A stretch of DNA of 64,000 nucleotides from Bacteroidetes bacterium HGW-Bacteroidetes-16 (GTDB lineage: Bacteria > Bacteroidota > Bacteroidia > Bacteroidales > F082). Below the pieces are notes generated by a model. The model was not told the origin of the DNA. It did not search any database and worked only from the letters and a program-made list of their open reading frames with translations. How positions within the stretch are numbered: position 1 is the first letter of the stretch; the number at the start of each line of letters is the position of its first letter. Position numbers and translations under genes: made by a program. The DNA lies in the NCBI GenBank assembly GCA_002840975.1, contig PHDN01000013.1:53675-117674 (forward strand), in the 5' to 3' direction. Positions 9,065-19,115 of the stretch are shown here, in pieces.

Positions 9065-9072
9065 TACTTTTG
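9065..9072 (+). promoter_or_regulatory. -7 box of the M1 peptidase gene (TACTTTTG)
   Basis: TACTTTTG matches the Bacteroidota TAnnTTTG box. It lies 32 nt before the ATG at 9105, inside the divergent spacer. It also overlaps an upstream in-frame GTG at 9072, which argues that the GTG is not a start. Confidence 0.6.
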
Positions 9073-9104
9073 TGTATTATCCGTCAAAATTAACAAAACC
9101 TTCA

Positions 9105-11081
9105 ATGAATAAGAAAACGATTCGTATTTTCATGGTTTTACTGCTGATGACAAGCATACCTCAATTGCTTATTTCCCAAGCTGAAACCGATGGTGCAACC
9201 TATTGTTCCATGAAAAAACAGCACTACCACTTAGAACGCGCTCAGCTTGGACCGAATTCGCCCCGACACAGTTATGATGTGCAAAAATACACGCTGACTC
9301 TCGATTTCCTCGACAATTTTGACTCCCCCTATACCCAGGTGTTTGATGGACAGGCCGTGGTAGAGTTCAAAGTGGATTCATCACTTAATTCCATTGTCCT
9401 GAACGCGGTGCAGTCATCTTTGCTCATCACACAAGTTTCAGGGGCCGGTATTTCGTTCGATCATGTAAACAACTTACTGACCGTGCAGCTCGACAGAACC
9501 TATTCACCCGGGGAAACAGCTTCCATTACCATCGATTATCAACATCTGGAGGTGGAAGACGGGGCATTTTTTGTATCAGGCGGCTACCTGTTTACCGACT
9601 GTGAGCCGCAGGGAGCGCGCAAGTGGTTCCCTTGTTACGACAGCCCCTCTGATAAGGCTTCACTCGAAGTATTTGCTCTGGTGCCTGATGATGTGATGCT
9701 CGGTTCCAACGGTACCCTGGTCGACAGCATCGTGGATGCAGGTACTCTTGAGTATCATTGGCTGAGTGAAATTCCCATCGCTACCTATCTGATGGTTATT
9801 ACGGCCAAAAAAGGCTATCACCGCTCTACATTGTATTGGACACGGCCATCCGATGGGGCTTCTGTTCCATTTGTATATTATTACGGTGAGGATACGCCTG
9901 GCATTGGCGCGATGGCCAAGGTGAACAACATGGCGTACTATTTTTCAAATAAATATGGGGAATATCCTTTCACCAAGAGTGGTTTCGCCACTGCCAATGA
10001 CGAATTCGTCTGGGGTGGGATGGAGAACCAAACGCTGACCACGCTATGTTACGGCTGCTGGAACGAAGGCCTGATGGTACATGAGTTTGCGCACCAGTGG
10101 TTTGGCGATATGATCAGCCCCGGAACCTGGGCCGACCTGTGGTTGAATGAAGGTTTTGCTACGTGGTCGGAAGCTTTGTGGTTGGAGCCATACAATTACA
10201 CCAACTATAAAAACCGTGTTTTAAATTATGCCGGTACCTATCTGAGCCAAAATCCGGGTTGGGCCATTTACAATGAGTCGTGGATTGACAACCCGCCAAA
10301 TAATGGTGTGATGTTCAATTATTCCATTACTTATGCCAAGTCGGCCTGTGTGCTTCACCAATTGCGTTATTTGCTTGGTGATGAGGTGTATTTTGAGGCC
10401 ATCAAAAGCTATGCTGAGGATACTGTTAATTTTAAATTTAAAACGGCTGTAACGGATGATTTTGCAACAAAAATAGGGGAGATAGCCGGTGAGGATTTGC
10501 ATTGGTATTTCGATGCCTGGGTGAAGCAACCCAACCATCCGGTTTATTTTAACGAATTTTATTTTACTGAAGAACCGCCTGGAAGTTGGCAAGCCCATTT
10601 TCTGACCAGTCAGGTTCAAAGCGATGCTCCTTTCTTTCCGATGGATTTGGAGGTAATGGTGGCTTTTTATGATGGTACCGATACCATCGTCAGAGTTCGG
10701 AATTTGGTCAATAACGAACATTTCATTTTTGAATTCGATCGTGAACCCGGTATGCTATATTTTGACCCGAATCAGGATATCGTGTTGAAGCAGGCAACTA
10801 CGCTTCTAAGCGTGCCTCAATTCAATACGGGTACAGATGAACGACTGTTGGCTTTTCCAAACCCCGCCAAGGATCAGGTTGCGTTTTTTAGTGAAGTTGG
10901 TTTTGACCCGGATGCCAAATTTATATGCTACGACGCCACAGGAAACCAGGTTTTTCAATTGACACATTTGTCAGGCAACAAGTTGATAATCAATTTGAAA
11001 GAATGGAAATCAGGTATTTATGAGGCTGTTTTGATGGGAAAGAATACCAAAACCTCGTGCAGGTTTATTGTAGTGAAGTAA
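9105..11081 (+). CDS. secreted M1 family metalloaminopeptidase with T9SS sorting domain
   Basis: A 658-residue M1 peptidase that would remove N-terminal residues from peptides outside the cell. Signal peptide MNKKTIRIFMVLLLMTSIPQ... is followed by the N-terminal beta saddle, the exopeptidase motif GMEN (WGGMENQTLTT), and the zinc motif HEFAHQWFGD-x-LNEGFATW (HExxH-x18-E). The last ~80 residues (LLAFPNPAKDQVAFFS...GIYEAVLMG...FIVVK) form a type A T9SS C-terminal domain, directing export across the outer membrane. ATG 9105 is chosen over an upstream in-frame GTG because it starts the signal peptide and lies behind a TACTTTTG box. A monocistronic gene converging on lon. Confidence 0.94.
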   Translation: MNKKTIRIFMVLLLMTSIPQLLISQAETDGATYCSMKKQHYHLERAQLGPNSPRHSYDVQKYTLTLDFLDNFDSPYTQVFDGQAVVEFKVDSSLNSIVLNAVQSSLLITQVSGAGISFDHVNNLLTVQLDRTYSPGETASITIDYQHLEVEDGAFFVSGGYLFTDCEPQGARKWFPCYDSPSDKASLEVFALVPDDVMLGSNGTLVDSIVDAGTLEYHWLSEIPIATYLMVITAKKGYHRSTLYWTRPSDGASVPFVYYYGEDTPGIGAMAKVNNMAYYFSNKYGEYPFTKSGFATANDEFVWGGMENQTLTTLCYGCWNEGLMVHEFAHQWFGDMISPGTWADLWLNEGFATWSEALWLEPYNYTNYKNRVLNYAGTYLSQNPGWAIYNESWIDNPPNNGVMFNYSITYAKSACVLHQLRYLLGDEVYFEAIKSYAEDTVNFKFKTAVTDDFATKIGEIAGEDLHWYFDAWVKQPNHPVYFNEFYFTEEPPGSWQAHFLTSQVQSDAPFFPMDLEVMVAFYDGTDTIVRVRNLVNNEHFIFEFDREPGMLYFDPNQDIVLKQATTLLSVPQFNTGTDERLLAFPNPAKDQVAFFSEVGFDPDAKFICYDATGNQVFQLTHLSGNKLIINLKEWKSGIYEAVLMGKNTKTSCRFIVVK

Positions 11082-11155
11082 GTATTTTTGTCATTTAAGG
11101 TAAACAAATACCTGACCTCTCCTGCATTTACAACCCGGTCCGGGACCACGTTTTT

Positions 11156-13591
11156 TCAGATTTCCAGGGGACGATCAACCTTTGTTTTTAATAAGGCGGC
11201 TTCCAGTACTTCCATGGCGTTGCTCACATAAATGAACTTGAGTCCTTTGATGTAATTTTCATCAATTTCTTCAATGTCCTTTAAGTTTTCCTTCGACAGG
11301 ATGATTTCTTTTACATTGGCTCGTTTGGCGGCCAGTATTTTTTCTGTAATACCTCCCACAGGAAGCACTTTCCCGCGCAGGGTCATTTCCCCGGTCATGG
11401 CTATTTGAGCCTTAACTTTTCGTTGTGTAAATGCACTGGTGAGCGCGGTGAGCATGGTAACCCCGGCCGATGGACCATCTTTGGGAGTAGCACCTTCAGG
11501 TACATGCACATGCACATTCCATTTCTCAAATACCTCATCATCAATACCCAAATAACGTGCATGCGATTTTAAATACTCGAATGCCAGCGTGGCAGATTCT
11601 TTCATCACGTCCCCCAAATTTCCGGTAAGCTTTAGCAAGCCTTTTCCTTTGCTGAGGCTGACTTCGACAAATAGGATTTCGCCACCAACTGCTGTCCAGG
11701 CCAATCCGGTGACCACACCGGCCACATCATTCGAGATGTCTTTGTCTCTTTGATAAATGGGTGCCCCCAGAATTGCTTTTAAATCAGCCGGTTCGATTTT
11801 CGGTTCATAGACTTCGTCCATGGCAATGAATTTGGCCCTGTTGCGAATCACTTTGGCAAATTGTTTTTCAAGCAACCGTACTCCTGCTTCACGTGTATAT
11901 TGATCGATGATTTTTTCGATGACAATTTTGCTCAGTTTCACCTGATCTTTTCTTACGCCATGCTCCTCCAGTTGTTTTGGTATCAAATGCCGCTTGGCGA
12001 TCTCCACTTTTTCTTCCATCAGGTAGCCTGCCAGGTCGATGATTTCCATCCTGTCGCGCAATGCCGGATGAACCGTCGACAGCGTGTTGGCAGTAGCAAT
12101 AAACATCACCCGCGAAAGGTCGTATTCTTGTTCGAGGTAGTTATCGTAAAAGGCGATATTCTGTTCCGGATCAAGTATTTCGAGCAAAGCCGCCTGCGGA
12201 TCGCCGCTGTAGTTGTTGCTGCTCACCTTGTCTATTTCATCCAGCATGAAAACCGGATTGGATGTTTTGGCTTTTCTAATACTTTGAATAATCCTTCCCG
12301 GCATGGCGCCAATATAGGTTTTACGGTGCCCGCGCAGTTCAGCCTCATCGCGCACACCCCCCAACGACATACGTAAATATTTACGACCCAATGACTTGGC
12401 GATGGATTTTCCGAGAGAGGTTTTACCTACCCCGGGAGGGCCAACAAAGCACAGGATGGGCGCTTTCATGTTGTTTTTAAGCTTCAGAACGGCGAGGTAT
12501 TCGATGATGCGTTCTTTTATTTTTTCCAGGCCGTAATGGTCGTTGTTTAATACTTTTAACGCATGCTTCAGGTCGAGGTTGTCCTTGGAATAAACGCTCC
12601 AGGGCAATTCAACAAACAATTCAAGGTAGTTGAGCTGGATGCTGTATTCCGCTGCGGCGGGATTCATGCGCTGTAATTTGCTAAACTCTTGTTTAAATGT
12701 TTCACCAACTTCCTTACTCCATTTCTTTTTGGCCGCCTTTACGCTCAACTCCTTCACTTCTGTGTCGTGGGGACCACCGCCCAGTTCCTCCTGGATGGTC
12801 TTCAACTGCTGGTTTAATAAGTAGTCGCGTTGTTGTTTATCCAGATCAACTTTTACTTTCCGTTGGATGTCGTGTTTCAGGTCGAGCATCTGCAATTCTA
12901 CCGTCATCAATTCCAACACTCTGTTGGCGCGGGCTTCCAAATCAGTCATTTCCAAAAGGGCCTGTTTGGTCAGGTTGTCGGTGTTCAGATTGGATGATAC
13001 GAAATTGACAAGGAACACGGCGCTTTCAATATTATTGATGGCAAAAGCCGACTCAGAAGGAATGTTGGGTGATTTTTCGATGATTTGTACCGAAAGGTCA
13101 CGGATTGACGAAATAATGGCATCAAATACTTTGTTGTCGGGTAGGTAGTTAGACTTTTCAAATCCGTTTACTTCGGCTTTGAAATAGGGTTCACTTTGGA
13201 TGATTTGCTTGATTTCGAAGCGCTTTTTACCCTGGATAATGGCGGTGGTATTGCCATCGGGCATCTGAAGTATTTTGATGATTTTGGCAACAGTTCCAAC
13301 ACGGTTCAGATCTTCCTCAGAAGGGTCTTCTACTTCCCCGTTTTTTTGAGCTACCACACCAATGGTGCGGTCTCCCTTGTATGCTTCTCTGATCAGGCTG
13401 ATGGATTTGTCCCGGCCAACGGTAATGGGAATAACCACTCCGGGAAAAAGCACCATGTTGCGCAATGGTAATATGGGTAAAATCGGAGGAACATCTTCCG
13501 AGTTCATCATCTCTTCATCTTCTGATGAAAGTAAAGGGAAAAATTCGGTTTCTGCATCCATGATATCTGTCAATGACAAAAGGTGGTTCAT
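11156..13591 (-). CDS. lon: ATP-dependent protease Lon
   Basis: An 811-residue cytoplasmic AAA+ serine protease that degrades misfolded and regulatory proteins. Order: an acidic N-terminal extension (about 35 residues), the LON substrate-binding domain ([17 protein letters not shown]), a coiled middle region, the AAA+ module with Walker [13 protein letters not shown] and Walker [12 protein letters not shown], then the protease domain. The catalytic dyad is Ser708 in KDGPSAGV and Lys751 in GITEKIL, with the family spacing of 43. No promoter of the TAnnTTTG type is obvious in the 176 nt upstream. The gene is complete and of normal length. Confidence 0.97.
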   Translation of the reverse strand: MNHLLSLTDIMDAETEFFPLLSSEDEEMMNSEDVPPILPILPLRNMVLFPGVVIPITVGRDKSISLIREAYKGDRTIGVVAQKNGEVEDPSEEDLNRVGTVAKIIKILQMPDGNTTAIIQGKKRFEIKQIIQSEPYFKAEVNGFEKSNYLPDNKVFDAIISSIRDLSVQIIEKSPNIPSESAFAINNIESAVFLVNFVSSNLNTDNLTKQALLEMTDLEARANRVLELMTVELQMLDLKHDIQRKVKVDLDKQQRDYLLNQQLKTIQEELGGGPHDTEVKELSVKAAKKKWSKEVGETFKQEFSKLQRMNPAAAEYSIQLNYLELFVELPWSVYSKDNLDLKHALKVLNNDHYGLEKIKERIIEYLAVLKLKNNMKAPILCFVGPPGVGKTSLGKSIAKSLGRKYLRMSLGGVRDEAELRGHRKTYIGAMPGRIIQSIRKAKTSNPVFMLDEIDKVSSNNYSGDPQAALLEILDPEQNIAFYDNYLEQEYDLSRVMFIATANTLSTVHPALRDRMEIIDLAGYLMEEKVEIAKRHLIPKQLEEHGVRKDQVKLSKIVIEKIIDQYTREAGVRLLEKQFAKVIRNRAKFIAMDEVYEPKIEPADLKAILGAPIYQRDKDISNDVAGVVTGLAWTAVGGEILFVEVSLSKGKGLLKLTGNLGDVMKESATLAFEYLKSHARYLGIDDEVFEKWNVHVHVPEGATPKDGPSAGVTMLTALTSAFTQRKVKAQIAMTGEMTLRGKVLPVGGITEKILAAKRANVKEIILSKENLKDIEEIDENYIKGLKFIYVSNAMEVLEAALLKTKVDRPLEI

Positions 13592-13767
13592 AGTTTGATT
13601 TTTGTGACGGTCAAAATGTCAGTACGAAAACTGATCTATTTCATAAATATTATCAAATGGTTGTAATACAACCTGATACGGATTTCAGTTAAACAGATCG
13701 ACCTGAATGTTAAACAGGCTTTATAACAGGTCAAATGATATGCCAAAGGCTGTTTTACCAGGCTGGT

Positions 13768-14940
13768 TTAGTCTGCATTGAGGTTGTAGAGGAATTCGAA
13801 AATATCTTTCTCTTTTTGGTCGAATTCCTTATTCCGTCTCTTATATACCGCTTCAGCCACCTGAACGGCTTTGGTGAAGTTGTAGGATTTCATTCCACTG
13901 GGGCTTCCCCATGAAAATGAGGGAACGAAATTCCGTTGAAACCCTGCACCATACAGGTTACACGAAACTCCCACCACCGTCCCGGTATTAAACATGGTGT
14001 TGATTCCTGATTTGCTGTGATCGCCCATGATAAGGCCGCAAAACTGCAATCCGGTGCTGACAAACGATTCTTTGTCGTATGACCAAAGCCGGACGATATC
14101 ATAGGTGTTCTTTAGGTTCGATGTATTGGTATCTGCACCCAGGTTGCACCATTCACCCAAAACCGAGTTTCCCAAAAATCCGTCATGGCCTTTATTGGTA
14201 TATCCAAAAATGACCGAGTTGCTTACTTCACCGCCTACTTTGGAATAAGGCCCAACGGTAGTTCCTCCGTAAATCTTCGCATCCATTTTTAAATGAGCAT
14301 GTTCGCACAAAGCAAATGGTCCCCGCACTTTGGAACCTTCCATGATTTCGGCTTCTTTACCGATATAAATGGGGCCATCGGTAGTATTGAGAAATGCAAA
14401 TTCAGAACGGGCGCCTTCTTCGAGGAAAATTAACTTCGGATCGCCGGTAACAAAGTTTGTTTTGCTTAGTGGTTGCGACTTTCTGCCAGCTGTGATGAGT
14501 TTAAAATCTTCAACAATTGCTGTCGGGTTAAATGAAAAGATCTCCCAATTTTCATTCAGCTTGACCATTTCCTCCTCCCACTCAATGGTACTGTCGATTT
14601 CTTGCGATGCAAAGTCATCAATTTGAGATTCTTCCACCCTCATGGCGATGATGATTTCTCCTTTTGCCAGGATCTGACCGGGCTCAAGTTCAGCAATTTT
14701 CTTTACCAACCTGGTTGTAGGAAATACCGATCCATTGATGAGCAGGTTGTCTTTTTCTTTCTGAATGGGAAACTTAGGGTTAAGGTATTGTTGTGTAAGA
14801 GAAGAAGTTGCCGATTTCAGGTAAAACTCCCATTTTTCACGGATGGTGAGTATTCCAACCCGGATATCGGCCACCGGACGCGTAAAAGTAAAAGGCAGCA
14901 GGCTGTCTCTTCCAAAGCTGTCAAAGAGAATATAATTCAT
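13768..14940 (-). CDS. GlmU-like putative sugar nucleotidyltransferase (Bacteroidota type)
   Basis: A 390-residue protein of the Bacteroidota 'GlmU family' (alternative glucosamine-1-phosphate acetyl/uridylyltransferase-like). The N-terminus MNYILFDSFGRDSLLPFTFTRPVADIRVG keeps a degenerate nucleotidyltransferase start. The second half is a left-handed beta-helix of hexapeptide repeats (GPIYIGKEAEIMEGSKVRG, ...GPYSKVGGEVSN..., LGADTNTSN). The strict LAAGxGTRM motif of true GlmU is absent, so the exact substrate is unknown; a role in nucleotide-sugar or cell-wall precursor synthesis is inferred. ATG 14940 is preferred to an in-frame TTG two codons earlier. Neighbour of rpmE2 in the same direction. 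Confidence 0.82.
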   Translation of the reverse strand: MNYILFDSFGRDSLLPFTFTRPVADIRVGILTIREKWEFYLKSATSSLTQQYLNPKFPIQKEKDNLLINGSVFPTTRLVKKIAELEPGQILAKGEIIIAMRVEESQIDDFASQEIDSTIEWEEEMVKLNENWEIFSFNPTAIVEDFKLITAGRKSQPLSKTNFVTGDPKLIFLEEGARSEFAFLNTTDGPIYIGKEAEIMEGSKVRGPFALCEHAHLKMDAKIYGGTTVGPYSKVGGEVSNSVIFGYTNKGHDGFLGNSVLGEWCNLGADTNTSNLKNTYDIVRLWSYDKESFVSTGLQFCGLIMGDHSKSGINTMFNTGTVVGVSCNLYGAGFQRNFVPSFSWGSPSGMKSYNFTKAVQVAEAVYKRRNKEFDQKEKDIFEFLYNLNAD

Positions 14941-15016
14941 ACACAAGTTGATTTATATGATTTTTTATGTGTTGCCATAAAGATACGAAAAAGCACTTAG
15001 AAAATTGCTTGTTAAT

Positions 15017-15053
15017 AAAAAAAAAGCCCTTTGTGTCGAAACACAAGGACTTT
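15017..15053 (-). terminator. rpmE2 intrinsic terminator
   Basis: On the minus strand a stem AGTCCTTGTGT/ACACAAAGGGCT closes a TTCG-type tetraloop and runs into a long T tract, 25 nt after the rpmE2 stop. A classical Rho-independent terminator. Confidence 0.85.
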
Positions 15054-15078
15054 ATATGTTGAATCGACGAAAAAATGA

Positions 15079-15345
15079 TTAAGGTGTTTTCTGGTCGAAA
15101 TGCTTTTTGTAGCGGTTTTTGAATTTATCAACACGACCGGCAGTATCAATCAACTTGCTCTTACCTGTAAAGAAGGGATGAGAAGTATGTGAAATTTCGA
15201 GTTTTACCAACGGGTATTCTTTACCATCTTCCCACTCAATCGTGTCCTTGGTGTTCACAGTTGATTTGGTTATAAAGCTGTAATCGTTTGACATGTCCTT
15301 AAAAACGACCAGTCTGTAGTTCTTTGGGTGAATATCTTTTTTCAT
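15079..15345 (-). CDS. rpmE2: 50S ribosomal protein L31 type B
   Basis: An 88-residue ribosomal protein of the large subunit. [17 protein letters not shown] and the [21 protein letters not shown] region are characteristic of L31. The zinc-binding Cys pairs of the long type A form are absent, which makes it type B, the usual form in Bacteroidota and the one that in other bacteria replaces the zinc form. It stands as its own transcription unit with a strong TTTG-N20-TATTTTTG promoter and a hairpin terminator. Confidence 0.96.
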   Translation of the reverse strand: MKKDIHPKNYRLVVFKDMSNDYSFITKSTVNTKDTIEWEDGKEYPLVKLEISHTSHPFFTGKSKLIDTAGRVDKFKNRYKKHFDQKTP

Positions 15346-15380
15346 TTTTCCTGATTTTTCAATGCACTTTTAAAGGGCTG

Positions 15381-15412
15381 CAAAAATAGTTGCTTTGGAG
15401 GTAATAACCAAA
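15381..15412 (-). promoter_or_regulatory. rpmE2 promoter (TTTG-N20-TATTTTTG)
   Basis: On the minus strand TTTG (15412-15409) and TATTTTTG (15388-15381) are separated by 20 nt, close to the Bacteroidota -33/-7 arrangement. The -7 box is 36 nt before the rpmE2 ATG. The best-formed promoter in the window. Confidence 0.75.
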
Positions 15413-15434
15413 TAATTTGGAAAAAATAAATTCT

Positions 15435-16508
15435 TTATTTGAGACCCACCAAAAACCCGATGGTATCTATTCCATCCGCGTAGTCCCAAAGTTGAGGTTC
15501 CTGGCTCTTGCCAAAAGGAATACTAAAGTTAAAAAGGGGATCAGCAGCAACCACACATTGGGTTTGATCATGTATCATCTCCAGTTTTTTTTGCAGTTCA
15601 TCAAAAGTTGAATAGTATTCGTAATGAAGCACGCTTACAGCAGATGCCAGGGAGGTGCTTTCGGTGACGAGGAGGTTTCCTGCATCGAAATGAGGAGTGC
15701 TGTTCACCAGAAAAATGGCCTTGTTGTATTCGTAATTATTGAAATATTTGTGGTTGTCGTTCATTGCAACCCACTGTTGACAAGTATCTAAAAGTGGAAC
15801 GAAATCATATTCGTCAGGTACAAACAGGTGCGAAACATTGCGACATCCCAATCCATAATAGCTGAAAATATCGCTGCATAAAAGTTGAAGTTCGTCCTGA
15901 GATTCCTTACCGGTAAGTACAGCAACGCCATTTCTGTTTTTCCGGATGATGTGTGGATACTTTCCAAAATAATACTCAAAATAACGGGCTGAGTTGTTGC
16001 TCCCCGTGGCAATGATGGCATTAAAGCCATTGAGTCGGTCATTTGTGAACATAACAGAATCAGCAAATCCTGGTTCGATGGCCACCAGTAACTTTGTCAA
16101 AGCGGGTATCAGCCGGTTGTCATCGGATGAAAGTTTGGCTTTAAGCTTATTTCCTGTAATGAGTACGCACAGCAAATCGTGAAACCCTACTGCCGGGATA
16201 TTACCAGCCATTACCAGGCCAATGCTGTGATTTCCATTTATTTCCGTGAGATGTTTCGGGTATGGTTTCAGCCATTTTTCAAGGTTATCCATGGTCATTG
16301 AATTGCCTAACGAGCTGATGGCTTTTCGTACCATCGGCTCTGTAAACCACCCATTGTAATGCGGCGCATCAACGATTTCAAATTGAAGTTCTTCGAAAGC
16401 ACGCTGTTCCTCAGCACCTTTAAATGAAGGTTGGTTGCCTGCATTTCCTGATTCCTGCATAAGATAACCCAAACGGGCAAATGCCTCAATTCTTTTCAAT
16501 AGGTTCAT
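15435..16508 (-). CDS. acyl-CoA reductase (LuxC-like family)
   Basis: A 357-residue protein of the acyl-CoA reductase family related to LuxC and aldehyde dehydrogenases. IGLVMAGNIPAVGFHDLL is the nucleotide-binding core, IIATGSNNSARYFEYYF follows, and Cys222 in YYGLGCRNVSHLFV is the likely catalytic thiol that forms the acyl intermediate. The family reduces acyl-CoA to aldehyde with NAD(P)H. No luxD/luxE or lux genes are present, so the physiological acyl group is unknown. Cytoplasmic, no signal peptide. The gene precedes the L31 unit on the same strand and follows the 206-residue exported protein with about 60 nt between them, so the two may be cotranscribed. Confidence 0.82.
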   Translation of the reverse strand: MNLLKRIEAFARLGYLMQESGNAGNQPSFKGAEEQRAFEELQFEIVDAPHYNGWFTEPMVRKAISSLGNSMTMDNLEKWLKPYPKHLTEINGNHSIGLVMAGNIPAVGFHDLLCVLITGNKLKAKLSSDDNRLIPALTKLLVAIEPGFADSVMFTNDRLNGFNAIIATGSNNSARYFEYYFGKYPHIIRKNRNGVAVLTGKESQDELQLLCSDIFSYYGLGCRNVSHLFVPDEYDFVPLLDTCQQWVAMNDNHKYFNNYEYNKAIFLVNSTPHFDAGNLLVTESTSLASAVSVLHYEYYSTFDELQKKLEMIHDQTQCVVAADPLFNFSIPFGKSQEPQLWDYADGIDTIGFLVGLK

Positions 16509-16567
16509 GGTGGAATTATTTTATTAAGGTAAGTTGTCCGGGCACAACAGGCCATTTGGCTATATGA

Positions 16568-17188
16568 TTATGGATAAGGAAGATAACGTTCATTCATGAA
16601 GTTGCCAGAACCGGTTGAAAAACCGGGATGCATTCCCGGGTATATGGGATAGTTTTGCTTTCGGTACTCCAGGCCCACGTTGATTTGAAAATGGTCGGTT
16701 ACCTGATAATTCATATCGAGCATCACACCCTGGCTGCTGAAATCCAACCGGCTATCCCTGGGTTGGTCGTCTTTTGGAGATGGATTAAGTATCATGGTTT
16801 TGTAGGCTGTCCCCGTGAGAGTGATTCTCTTAGTAAGCAAATATTGTCCGGAAACAAACAGATGCCCGTATTGACTTTGGTTTGGCTGCCCGGATGTACT
16901 TTCAAAACCATTTATAAAAATAGCCGAATAGCCCATCCCATAGGAGATACTCCATTTTTTGGTGACAGGCATGGTAATTCGCGGCATGATCCAGGTGTTG
17001 ATGGCATTGACCCCTGAAAATGCCATAAATGAAGTTCCCAGACTGACACTCACTTTGGTGGGAAGATTTGGGCTTTCATCCACCTTCCCGACAGACATCA
17101 CGTTGCTGCCAAACCCGGTAGATTGGGCTTTGGTCATGGCCGCGGGCAGTAAGAGACAAGATAAAACAATAGCTGCAAACAAACGCAT
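16568..17188 (-). CDS. exported beta-barrel-like protein, function unknown
   Basis: A 206-residue protein with a signal peptide (MRLFAAIVLSCLLLPAAMTKAQS, cleavage expected after Ala-Gln region). After it come alternating hydrophobic/polar strands ending in aromatic residues (KWSISYGMGYSAIF, YGHLFVSGQYLLTKRITLTGTAYK, FSSQGVMLDMNYQVTDHFQINVGLEYRK), suggesting a small outer-membrane beta-barrel. No family could be named with confidence. It ends in GSGNFMNERYLPYP and lacks the terminal Phe typical of BamA-assembled barrels. It lies directly upstream of the acyl-CoA reductase gene on the same strand. Confidence 0.65.
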   Translation of the reverse strand: MRLFAAIVLSCLLLPAAMTKAQSTGFGSNVMSVGKVDESPNLPTKVSVSLGTSFMAFSGVNAINTWIMPRITMPVTKKWSISYGMGYSAIFINGFESTSGQPNQSQYGHLFVSGQYLLTKRITLTGTAYKTMILNPSPKDDQPRDSRLDFSSQGVMLDMNYQVTDHFQINVGLEYRKQNYPIYPGMHPGFSTGSGNFMNERYLPYP

Positions 17189-17556
17189 TTTTATAAATTT
17201 GCTTCAAAAGTACACATCATGCGGTTACGGTGGTATCAATTGCATGGATTTTCTTGGTTCACATTAATTTATTGGGGATTAGAATAGGGAAATAGCACCC
17301 CGTATAAACGTGACAGGCACGACCGATCTTGTAACCCCGGAATTCGTTTCGTGGATTTTAACAACTAAACTAATACTGATCATAAAATAATGATGTATTC
17401 ACAAAATCAGGAGCAAATCAAGGCACGCGAAACATTTGCGCGCCAGAGGGGTGGATATTTCTGAGGAGCTGCTCATCTCTGACCAATCTTCATTCATATT
17501 GCCTGGGGATCAAAAAAAAAGCGGCCCGAAGACCGCCTTTAAAGGAAAAGTGTTAA
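17189..17556. other. intergenic stretch, 368 nt
   Basis: Between two minus-strand genes. It holds the terminator of the 17557 gene (17511-17541). The only short open frame, about 24 codons on the plus strand near 17391, has no supporting promoter or terminator. Nothing else was recognised. Confidence 0.6.
17511..17541 (-). terminator. intrinsic terminator of the cDPG-synthetase-like gene
   Basis: On the minus strand AAGGCGGTC-TTCG-GGCCGC is followed by a run of nine T residues, about 15 nt after the stop of the 17557-18894 gene. UUCG-type loop and GC stem make it a strong Rho-independent terminator. Confidence 0.88.
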
Positions 17557-18894
17557 TTAATCCAGTTTGAATTTTTTTACAAAGTCATCAAGAATACCTT
17601 TAAGGTCGGGCTGGCCAATTTCCTGTAAGTCGTAATACACCCGGGTGTTGGGTTTGGTGATTTTAACAATCCTGTTCAAATCGATGGGTGTACCAATTAC
17701 AACAGAATCACAATCGGTATTGTTGATAGAAGTTTCCAGGTCTTTGAGCTGCTGATCGCTGTATCCCATGGCGGGAAGCAAGGTTCCGATGTTGGGGTAA
17801 ATGCGGAACGTTTCAGCCAGTTTACCCACCACAAATGGACGTGGATCAACCAGTTGTGCGGCTCCAAACTTGCGGGCGGCAACCGTACCGGCACCAATTT
17901 TCATTTCACCATGGGTGAGGGTTGGGCCATCTTCAACCACCAACACCCGTTTGCCTTTGATGATACCTGGATCGTCCACCGCGATTGGCGAAGCAGCATC
18001 CACAACAATGGCTGTCGGGTTTACTTTATAAATATTTTCACGTACGGTTTGAATGGCTTCGGGAGCAGCTGTATCCATCTTGTTAATGACTACCACATCG
18101 GCTAAACGCAAGGTTACTTCACCGGGATAGTAGGAAAGTTCATGACCGGGACGGTGTGGGTCGACCACGGTGATGTTTAAATCGGGTTTATAAAAAGGAA
18201 AATCATTGTTACCTCCATCCCAAAGCACTACATCGCAACCATCCGGGTCAACTTCTGCAGCACGTAAAATGGCTTCGTAGTCTACACCGGCATAAATCAC
18301 ATTTCCGCGCACTACATGTGGTTCATATTCTTCCATTTCTTCTACGGTACATTTGTGTTTTGCCAGGTCGGCCACGGTGGCAAACCGCTGTACTTTTTGT
18401 GCGTTTAAATCGCCATAAGGCATGGGATGACGAACGGCAACCACTTTCAGGCCTTTTTCCATGAGGTATTCAATCACCCTGCGTGAAGTCTGGCTCTTTC
18501 CGCATCCGGTGCGAACCGCGCCAACAGCAATCACAGGTTTGGTGCTTTTTACCATGGTATCCCTGGGTCCGAGCAGGATAAAGTTAGCCCCTGCTGCATT
18601 TACGATGGCACTAACACCCATCACCCTTGGATAAGGAACATCGCTGTAGGAGAAAACACAATCGTCTGCTTTTAAATCTTTTATCAATTGAGGAAGGTTC
18701 GACTCATCATAAATAGGAATTCCTTCGGGATATAAATCCCCTGCCAATTCAGTCGGGTATTTTCTGCCGTCAATATCAGGAATCTGAGCGGCAGTAAAAG
18801 CGACTACATTATAATTTTCATTTCCACGGTAATAGGTGTTGAAATTGTGGAAATCGCGTCCGGCAGCGCCGATAATAATCACATTTTTTTTCAT
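17557..18894 (-). CDS. cyclic 2,3-diphosphoglycerate synthetase-like GTPase/ATPase
   Basis: A 445-residue cytoplasmic P-loop protein. The N-terminus MKKNVIIIGAAGRDFHNFN is a Rossmann-like nucleotide site. A second site is the Walker A GAVRTGCGKS (residues about 125-134), followed by VRHPMPYGDL, LWDGGNNDFPF and VVINKMD (NKxD-like base recognition). The set matches the family named after archaeal cyclic 2,3-diphosphoglycerate synthetase, whose bacterial members are mostly uncharacterised and annotated as GTPases. Bacteria generally lack cDPG, so the true product is uncertain. A single-gene unit with its own strong terminator. Confidence 0.8.
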   Translation of the reverse strand: MKKNVIIIGAAGRDFHNFNTYYRGNENYNVVAFTAAQIPDIDGRKYPTELAGDLYPEGIPIYDESNLPQLIKDLKADDCVFSYSDVPYPRVMGVSAIVNAAGANFILLGPRDTMVKSTKPVIAVGAVRTGCGKSQTSRRVIEYLMEKGLKVVAVRHPMPYGDLNAQKVQRFATVADLAKHKCTVEEMEEYEPHVVRGNVIYAGVDYEAILRAAEVDPDGCDVVLWDGGNNDFPFYKPDLNITVVDPHRPGHELSYYPGEVTLRLADVVVINKMDTAAPEAIQTVRENIYKVNPTAIVVDAASPIAVDDPGIIKGKRVLVVEDGPTLTHGEMKIGAGTVAARKFGAAQLVDPRPFVVGKLAETFRIYPNIGTLLPAMGYSDQQLKDLETSINNTDCDSVVIGTPIDLNRIVKITKPNTRVYYDLQEIGQPDLKGILDDFVKKFKLD

Positions 18895-19115
18895 AAACTA
18901 TAGCTGTTTTAACGGATTTTTGTTAAAAAATTGAACCCCACAAAGGTAGGTTTTTTCATCCGATTAGGCTGTTATTTTTTTAACAGTCATTCTAATTTAG
19001 ATTCGTTTCAAATGATTTGCGTGACCAGGTCGATGAGCCATTACCTTAATTACGTAAAGCATAAACGTGGTTGAAACTCGAACAGAAACATTCAATATCA
19101 ACCTGTTTGGATTGA

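Noticed and set aside
17391..17465. 24-codon frame MMYSQNQEQIKARETFARQ on the plus strand
   Set aside because: Single short frame without promoter or terminator evidence.
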